This document shows, piece after piece, positions 10,548-17,677 of a stretch of 20,572 nt of DNA. The DNA is taken from NCBI GenBank assembly GCA_027596075.1, contig JADGJC010000162.1, forward strand, positions 69,119 through 89,690, given 5' to 3'. The position numbers and the translations under genes are program-made. Position 1 is the first letter of the stretch, and the number at the start of each line of letters is the position of its first letter. The DNA is from Rhizophlyctis rosea. Lineage: Eukaryota > Chytridiomycota > Chytridiomycetes > Rhizophlyctidales > Rhizophlyctidaceae. The notes under the pieces are model-generated. The model made no database searches, had not been told where the DNA came from, and was given only the letters and a program-made list of their open reading frames with translations.

Positions 10548-10983
10548 GACGTTGTATTCGCCGTGCTGATATTTGTTTGCGGTTGCAACATGAACAAGTG
10601 TTGAACCACAAACTCCGGAGAGAAAAAAGGATATTGGCCTTACGGAACACAAAATGGCGTATAAATGGTGTAGATCACCTTGGCGGCTAACTTGTTTGTT
10701 TCCCTCACCAGCATGCAGCGGTGAAGTACTGAATCGGAATGCGAAGTACGCAACTTGCTTCCTGATTCAGGTGAAGAGTGCCAGTGATTTCACAGGTAAA
10801 TATGAACATGAAACCCATGTGTTGCCCGAGCATTTACCCTGTCGCCAAACCAACGAGTCAGATGCGGTAGGTTACTAAATGGACGGGGATCGATTTGGAT
10901 GGCATGTACATTTCCGTCGGCAACAGAAAGCGACACCACGGTCCACTCGCTCGCGAAACATCCTTCGCAATGATACAGCGGTC

Positions 10984-11035
10984 GTGCCCACAAAACGGAG
11001 GTCACCAAAGGCTGACCTGCGGTTGGTAGGGGCAC
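10984..11035. repeat. 52-bp imperfect inverted repeat
   Basis: The arms 10984-11004 and 11013-11035 begin and end with gtgccc / gggcac and close with aggtca / tgacct around a ccaaaggc loop. The middle of the stem is imperfect, with small gaps. Confidence 0.5.
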
Positions 11036-13423
11036 TGGAGATTCCACTTTTCTTGACCATGTGGTGCGGTATCCTCAAACTCGCCAGTTGCTTCGTCTTC
11101 TCGCGTACACAACGCTTTGAGTCCCCATATGTGATTCACTACAAGATGCGCCGATCTATAATTCGAATCCTTATGCGAACAATGCTTGGTTCCCTTTTGA
11201 GTAGTGTTGTGAGGTACCGACAGAACTATTGAGCACGGAACAAGGATGCTACTCCGCAATCTCTAGCGCCTGAAGAGGTATGTCTTCCATAGGTCCATTC
11301 GGGCTCCTGTATTTGAAGTCCGTAATAAATGAGAGGCGCGTGGGGTCTTTTTCTCTACTTGCTCAGTTTTAGATGTTCGACATTTGGAACCTGATGGTTT
11401 GTTCCGAAAAAGAGATTGGCTGGTATGGTAGGGGCGGACCGATGACACCAAATCACCACCAAAGGCAACCCACTTGTTTTGGATGCCGAAAGTCCAAATG
11501 TTAGGGTCTGCTGATTGCTTTTTATGGCTGACGGACCGGACAATCCAGGTAATGACATCGGCCGCTGACATAAAAACGATGATGCAAAAAGGACAAACGT
11601 CAGCAGAGCTGATTGGTGTTCACTTATCACAAGATCTGTCCTCACGCAACTTATACTGCATGGACCCGCCGTTGCAATCATTTTGCGAGCTGTGTCCATT
11701 GACAAGTATGGGTCCACTGGCAGGTTATACTGGTAACTCTGGTCTTAGTGTCAGATGTTTGTGTCAAAGTTGTGTGTAAGTTGCTTGAAACTTCTTTCAG
11801 TGGCCCTGGGGAGAGCACTTTAAGTCGAAGGGACCCAAATCAATCTTGGCTGCGATAGCCGTTTGTGAGAAGGAGGCAGGACGTAACACCCGCAGTTACC
11901 CGTCGCTGGCGAAACATACAGAACCAGCTACAGGAACCAAACACGTGAGTTGCAAAAGAAAAAGAGAGAACTTCAGTTTACCACAGAAGATTGGCTTGCG
12001 GTGGCCAAAGTGACATCAAGATGGTGGTTCGATATTGGAAGACGTTGATATGCAAAAAGCTTTCTAGTTGGTGCGTGTCTGTCACTCTTTGATTAGATGT
12101 GTCCGATGTTATCAGACATGGTCATGTCGATTGCTACGAGTTGCGGAGAGAAGGGACAGTTAAAGATAGTCCCACTGTTCATGATGTCAGTGATTCGAAT
12201 CACTGTATGGACAATCCCCTCCGCAATGCTCTCTTTTTTCGAGGATTTCAAGCCACTTCGGGTTACGATTTGAGAAAAACAGGAAGGTTTCCCAATAATA
12301 ATTGCATAATATGCTACTCGCAAGTATTGACTTCATTGTGATGCGCTGCGGAATGATCTTGAAGAGGAAAACAGGCGAGGCTTACCCTGAACTGCTGAAA
12401 AACACCGTCACTTCAACCGAAAAAGCAACTACGGAGGAGGTACGTGGATGGTATTGGGTAGGGGTTGGATGTTCCAAGTTCCCCGGCTGCAATAAGCATG
12501 TATAATACAAAAAAAAGAGAAAAAAACCGTGCAGAAGAAATCGGGATTAGCAAATCGTGAATCTCCCTGAAATGTCGTGGATGGGCCAGAAGTTGTGCAC
12601 GGACGCAATGTCAGCCATAGATTACTTGGCTTCCAACTGCTTGCATGCTCCATTCAATTGATATCACATTCTAGGTACGGGGCGATGCGAGACTTTGTTA
12701 TTGTCGTGAGTAAAAAAGAATCGTAGGCAGCAATCAACCTACGCCAGAGGACTGATGAGCATTCCTTCGGCCTTCATGGGTGATGGAGTGGACTGCTGTG
12801 AGCAGAAAGCATTGCGCTGGTATGCAGGGTCTTATTTGTATCGTTCATTCAAATGATTCAATAGCGTGCAAAAAAGTAAGAAAACCAGTGGGAATGTGCG
12901 TACGGAAGAGAAAGTGACTAACACTCAGAATGCACGGCGCAACGTAGTCAACGTCACCCGTTGATTGCTTCTGATGTGCGATGTCAGAAGATGAGAGGAT
13001 GATGCTAAATTAACTGGGCTGATGGTCATGTTCTTCAGCTGCACGTGACGTGCAAGATTGCAGACGTTGGTCGGTTCATTTACATAAGTGGGGCAACTAA
13101 GGGTCTCCTCCTTTGATGCCTTTGGTATACGGAGAGATCTTGTACCGATTCTTTTTCTTCTGAACTTCTTGAGCTACATGTGGGTGTTATCCGACTGCAA
13201 AAAAGCAGTTGCAAATTCATGACTTGCCGCGAAGAGGTGCACTAGGTGCATCTCTCTTGTAGTACGCATTGCAAAATTGGCTTTCATCAAGGAGAAGCAG
13301 GTCAGACCTACCCCAGCAAGTGTGCTCTACTGCCAATCCCGAAAAAAAGGGACAGAACAAGACCAAAGCCCATGAGTCAGGCGACGGGTACCAATCTTGT
13401 CCGGATTCAGGTCCAGCTTGTAA
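11036..13423. other. Gene desert, second part
   Basis: The longest frames are 120 codons (11355-11717 minus) and 101 codons (11474-11779 plus), which overlap each other and show no domain. Apart from a perfect palindrome at 12188-12205 I see nothing interpretable: no tRNA-like cloverleaf, no terminal repeats of a mobile element, and no poly-A-tailed retroelement. Confidence 0.4.
12188..12205. repeat. 18-bp perfect palindrome
   Basis: cagtgattcgaatcactg is its own reverse complement. Further out, ttgcggag (left, near 12141) and ctccgcaa (right, near 12220) are also complementary, so it may be the centre of an older, larger inverted repeat. The T-loop-like ttcgaatc does not sit in a tRNA: no acceptor stem flanks it. 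Confidence 0.7.
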
Positions 13424-13557
13424 TGATATATGGTATCGACATTCTACTATTTTCCCAATCGTTGCAGTACAAAATTCTATTCTACACAATAACTCATCCA
13501 GCACACAACTACCTATCATTCTCTAGTTCCGGCTGGTGGTGGTGCTGGTGGTTGTAG
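13424..13557 (-). pseudogene. Decayed duplicate of the CipC-like gene's last exon and 3' flank
   Basis: This segment aligns along its whole length with 14381-14520. Shared blocks are atggtatc-acatt-t-ctattt, atcgttgc, tctaca-aataa, and ctagttcc followed by a gtggt-rich run. Read on the minus strand it resembles the last exon of the CipC-like gene: the real tail HGHHHHHH corresponds here to RGYNHQHHH, and the stop is no longer in the matching frame. I find no copy of the earlier CipC exons between here and the real gene, so only the 3' end was duplicated or survives. No start codon or coding potential remains. The alignment was made by eye. Confidence 0.7.
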
Positions 13558-13560
13558 CCG

Positions 13561-14296
13561 CGCAATTGAGTAGGAGATGATCTTCAATAACCAAACGTGC
13601 AATACATGTGATCAATCATACAAAAACAAATGCATGTGCACGAATACACCAGGATTCAGTATGACAACGATGGCTTCTATCACCACATCACCATACGGCC
13701 AGAGTCGTTTGTGGATGTGGTTCCTCACTCAAGGTTAGCAAAGGACGATTGAATGGTAGTGTTGACATCGGATCATACTAAGCAGCAGAAGCGAGAGGTT
13801 TATTGATGATGAGAAGGAATAATGAAACAGTCCCTTGGCAAATTCTCATAGCTCGACGCGCGACGGTCAACGTGATGCCGCAGCTTTCTCAAACACGATG
13901 GCGTAACCGCTCTGTCTCCAAAATCAGAAGGTACCAGAAATCAGAATGGCGATCCATCTCTATGATGATTCCGCTCGTCTGCATAAAGTGCGACGCAGTC
14001 CAATCGCAAATGTTCAATTCTACGCGCAGGTCAAGGCCATTTTGCATCCGATTGGCTTGATCATTACCCTAATCTCCAGTTAGTCATCTCCCTTTTCCGT
14101 GAATCTACCGAGGGTGCAGAGAGTAGATTATGCCTCTCTCGGAAAGAGTCAGATCACAACCAGAGGATGTCTGGTTGTTGTGGATGGCAGGCCTTTGGTA
14201 CGATTGGCTAAAACACGGACATCAGGCAATGTCTCTTCTAATTGAAGGAGATAACCTTTGTGCAAAAAAAGAACGAACAAGGGTTCATTGCTGCAG
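13561..14296. other. Spacer between the CipC duplicate and the CipC-like gene
   Basis: There is no recognisable gene. The longest frame (13803-14060 plus, 85 codons) is basic and shows no domain. A small perfect hairpin, acaaccaga / tctggttgt around ggatg, lies at 14156-14178. The right-hand part may belong to the 3' UTR of the CipC-like gene. Confidence 0.35.
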
Positions 14297-14336
14297 GGTT
14301 CAGCGTCAAAGGAGCGCGCGTTTGATGCGCTGAACC
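14297..14336 (-). repeat. 40-bp hairpin downstream of the CipC-like gene
   Basis: ggttcagcg-tcaaa and tttga-t-gcgctgaacc can pair as a stem of about 14 bp with one bulge around a ggagcgcgcg loop. On the minus strand it lies 146-185 bases after the stop codon at 14482, so it may be in the 3' UTR or near the transcript end of the CipC-like gene. No matching hairpin is present at the decayed duplicate. Confidence 0.65.
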
Positions 14337-14481
14337 AGATTGGTGGACTCATCCTTGATGTGAGACATTGCCACGACTACTGATCAATGGTATCAACATT
14401 TTGCTATTTGCACATCGTTGCTTGACAAACATAACCTAATCTACATAATAAGACAACCAGTCTCCAATAACCTAACATTTT

Positions 14482-14517
14482 CTAGTTCCCGCCGTGGTGA
14501 TGGTGGTGGTGGCCGTG
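14482..14517 (-). other. His-rich micro-exon of the CipC-like gene
   Basis: The 36-bp exon encodes HGHHHHHHGGN and a TAG stop. Spliced to the preceding GQEH it gives eight histidines within nine residues. Acceptor ACATAG and the upstream TACTGAT branch-like sequence support splicing of a 65-bp intron. If the intron is retained the protein would instead end in VSVIGTLSFAYISTD. Confidence 0.75.
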
Positions 14518-15549
14518 CTATGTCACAAGAAAACTCAATCAGTACTGATATATGCAAATGAAAGGGTCCCAATCACACTTACGTGCTCTTGACCTTGTCC
14601 ACCGTATCCACCTTGCGGTGCGCCATACCCCTGCGGTCCACCATACCCGCCCTGAGGTCCACCATACCCGCCTTGCGGACCGCCATACCCGCCTTGCGGG
14701 CCGCCATACCCACCCTGAGGAGCGCCATAACCACCACCGTAACCACCCTGAGGTGCGCCATACCCTCCACCACCATAACCGCCTTGAGGTCCACCAATGT
14801 TGCCTTGGCCATACTTCTCGTCAGCCAGCTGGTGTGCTTGTGCGATGGCTTGTTGCTTGGCCCTGTCGCGGTCTAGCCAGTCGAGGCCTTTTGTTTCGAA
14901 GAGCTGTGTGGGTGGAAGGGGGTTGGTTAGGTGTGCTGACGATGCGAAGCTTTGCACTCGATTTAATTGCGTGCTACCAAACGTTATGCCCGCTGCGCAA
15001 TCAGCGCTTGACGCCAACGAGTGTCTCGTGCACTCGATTGCGCCCTCAAGCCAGCTTCAGTGACTGACCGCACGTTCCTCCATTTGAATCGACATTGTTT
15101 CGATTCAACCACATCAAGTCCAACCTTCAAAAGACCACCTCCGTTGGCTCACATTCTCCCGCTCCATCGCACCATGCGCTGATCACATCCATACTCATGA
15201 AAGAACGTCGATAAAGTTCACAAAGACACACCTTGTCAACCTCGGCAGCAGCAAATCCAGCCAAGAGCTCCTTCATGAAAGCGTGGCTCGGGGGTTGACC
15301 GTTGGCGGCGCAGTGGTTCTCGTATGCTTTCATGGCTTCGAAACCGGCGGCACCGGCGATGACTATTGGGTATAGCATGAAAGGTGGGGGTCAGTACAGT
15401 CAATGGATTGGAGAGCAACGAGACGCCCAATACTCACTTTCATGAGTCCAAGAGGACTTGTGATGTTCCTGGACGTATTGGGTATTGTAGACGTCGTTGT
15501 TTACACGCTCTGCGTGACCGATGCCGAGGAGGTTTTCGAAGAAGCCCAT
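14482..15549 (-). CDS. CipC-like DUF3759 protein with GYGGPQ tail and His-rich end, 199 aa
   Basis: Four exons on the minus strand: 15549-15438, 15362-15232, 14903-14583 and 14517-14482. Introns have donors GTGAGT, GTGTGT and GTAAGT and acceptors ATAG, ACAG and ATAG. The joined protein starts MGFFENLLGIG and contains the family signature HEIIAGAAGFEAMKAYE, then HCAANGQPPSHA, then AGFAAAEVDKLFETKGLDW. This is the CipC (concanamycin-induced protein C) / DUF3759 family, small fungal proteins linked to antibiotic exposure and hyphal growth, of unknown biochemistry. Residues about 1-116 are the domain; 117-186 are GGYGGPQ/GGYGAPQ repeats; the last exon adds HGHHHHHHGGN. No signal peptide is apparent, so a cytosolic place is likely. 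The tail is extra to the core family. The first three exons are certain by homology; the last rests on splice sites and the fit of its stop. Confidence 0.92.
14589..14795 (-). repeat. In-frame GGYG(G/A)PQ coding repeat
   Basis: Eight GPQ or APQ triplets separated by GGYG-type spacers form a 21-bp (7-codon) tandem repeat in exon 3 of the CipC-like gene. The central units are near-identical at the DNA level, so copy number may vary between strains. The composition is low-complexity and probably disordered. Confidence 0.9.
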
Positions 15550-15677
15550 GGTTGGATGAGTGGTGGGGTGGTGAGTGTGTGAGAGTGGGAAGTGGCGAGT
15601 GTATGGACGCTAAGTAAAGATCTACAAGGGGAAGGGTTTGGATGAACGCAATGAAGGGAGGGAAGTTGGGAGGCGAC

Positions 15678-15685
15678 CTTTTATA
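15678..15685 (-). promoter_or_regulatory. TATA box of the CipC-like gene
   Basis: On the minus strand the sequence reads TATAAAAG, about 130 bp upstream of the start codon at 15549. It is the only good TATA match in the first 300 bp upstream. A CCCCT stress-element-like string lies between it and the start (plus-strand aggggaagg near 15630), too short to weigh much. Confidence 0.6.
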
Positions 15686-15689
15686 ATGA

Positions 15690-17440
15690 TTTTTGCTTAC
15701 CCTGTCCGTCCGGCTTGGCGGGCCTCGCTGTGCGGCTGAAAGAGGGACCCAATTCCCCAAGCGTGCATCACCAGTCGGAAGTCCGTGCTGCTGCGGGGTG
15801 CCTGATCATATGCACGGTCAACAGCTTGGGACCCCAAACAAAGCCAAGCCCTGCCACCCCCTTGGACTCATGTGTATCTATCTATCTTGTGCAATGTGGA
15901 TGGCAATGTTGCTTCGCAGACGCGTTTGATTGGTTGGGGGAAGTGAAACAGCACGGTGGCGTCGTGCAACCTCGGCCTGGATCGGAGGTGTTTGGGTGGC
16001 ACAAAGTGGCTGTGAGTGACACGGCTGGAACATTCCATACACAAAGCCATTCTTCTAAGAAGGTGTCGAGTGTTCCCCACGGATCTCCAAAGATTGTTCC
16101 ATTATCGCGCAGTCTTCGAATTCACCCCGTCCACACCAGCACCTTCCCTGGCTATACAAAACATACAAAATTGCATTTGAAGCACAAAGGTTGCTTTAAA
16201 GAAGAACTAAAAAGTGTGGAAGTTTTCCCTTGTCATACTTGTCATCCGTTGCTGTTACTTAGGCTCGTCTCACTGCTCAAGCAATTGCATGTTGGATGGG
16301 CAGCTCTCTCAGAGACTTCCTAAGCTTCGCTCGAAATATAGATAGAAAAAGAAAAGCTATAAATATATGCGGGATAACGAGTATTTTGAGGTGCATCCAG
16401 ACTAGCAAAGAATCGACCGCTGCCAAATATACTACTGGATTATGGGATCATAAGAAACTAACACCCAAAACAGAAGCCGTTGACTTTTGCGTTGCCACTT
16501 AGCACATACAAACATGTCCAGGAATTGCACACAAAATACAGGAATACAGAATGTTCAGTATGTAAAGGGCGCGGTGGCCGCAACATGGGGAGGCCATTGC
16601 AGTCCCATAATGCATTTTGACACAACGGGGATCATGCTGGTGATCTGGTCGAGGCGTATGTTATCGGACGTTTGGAAGCTTGGCGCCTTCAAGAATGGTA
16701 GACTGTTTGTGACAGGGCCCCGAACTCCCTGAAGACAGCGTCCGTTCCGATAAAGTGTTCCGTTTAAGTGGAGGCAATCTTCCGATTGTCCCGTTCGGTG
16801 CAGGAAGAGCATGACTTTTTGCATGAGTAAGCATTGTAGCTCGGAAAAGAGTTTTCTGATTCCACCATCTTTTGCTGAAACAGAGGGAGGGAGTCACGAA
16901 CTCAAAGTGTGAGGGCAACAACGAGAGCTGGAGCTTGAGCTGATATCGTGGCTGGACATGGGGAAAAAGTTTTCGAGGAATGAGGACCGAAAAAAATGAA
17001 AGTTTGCGGACGCAAGTTTAAAATCCATGAGCTTTGGGTGGCACAATTGTGTAACGTGGGAGGTATTACCCACCGAGAGACCTTGGGGTCATGGATATGC
17101 CAACGCTCGTCGTACGCTGTAATATCAACTTGGTTGAAGTTGGTTTCGCTGCAAGGCGAGTATGTTTGCATGTTCCTCCTATTGTCCCGCAAAAATTTGG
17201 TTCAACAGCCGGCAGCCCCACCACACAAGAACAAGGCAAGATCAGTTCATTCCTGGCATACGATTGTAGATTCCAATTTTGAATTCCCAATCTTGAACGT
17301 CAAATTCCGTGTTCATGGGAACCACCCTGGAGTAAATGTGTCTGCCACTCAAAACATGATAGGTGCAACCAGCATGCTGCAGTTGTTAGGTTTCCCTTCG
17401 TAAGACCATATTTTGACATTGCTACTTCTTTTTGAGGTCA
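15690..17440. other. Intergenic stretch between the divergent CipC-like and F-box genes
   Basis: The segment holds the upstream region of the CipC-like gene and the distal promoter of the F-box gene. A 202-codon plus-strand frame (15715-16323) starts at TTG and contains no ATG, so it cannot be a simple eukaryotic gene. A tataaatata string occurs near 16360 without a good gene after it. I see no RNA gene or mobile element. Confidence 0.4.
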
Positions 17441-17677
17441 AAAATGAGATGTGTCGGCATGTGAGCATGAGGTTAGATTGAAGTCAGCTTTGGTGATACC
17501 TGGGACCCACAAGTGCAATGCGAGAACTTGCACGTTGCAACAGGCGAAGAACTGCGCCGCGTTCAGGATCTTGAGACACTCCACTCCACCCAAAAATAAC
17601 AACCTTTCCCACACCCACCCAGAAATAGCCACCCACCATCTCTTCCCACATCTCTTCGAAAATTCACCACAGACAAA

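Larger units (their letters stand above)
8544..10983. other. Gene desert, no recognisable gene
   Basis: Frames are short (at most 116 codons) on both strands, with no domain, no splice-linked series and no coding-type composition. Small items are an 18-bp tandem duplication with T10 runs (9133-9168), a 21-bp hairpin (10527-10547) and two similar strings aaaaaaggatactgg / aaaaaaggatattgg near 10353 and 10624. Confidence 0.4.

Noticed and set aside
11355..11779. Overlapping 120- and 101-codon frames on opposite strands, considered as transposon remnants
   Set aside because: No reverse transcriptase, transposase or integrase motif is visible in either, and no terminal repeats flank them.
12188..12205. 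Possible tRNA T-arm (gattcgaatcac)
   Set aside because: There is no matching acceptor, D or anticodon arm around it. The string is part of a perfect palindrome.
15715..16323. 202-codon plus-strand open frame upstream of the CipC-like gene
   Set aside because: It opens with TTG and contains no methionine, so it cannot start as a normal eukaryotic gene. It has no domain and lies in a promoter region. A spliced upstream start was not apparent.
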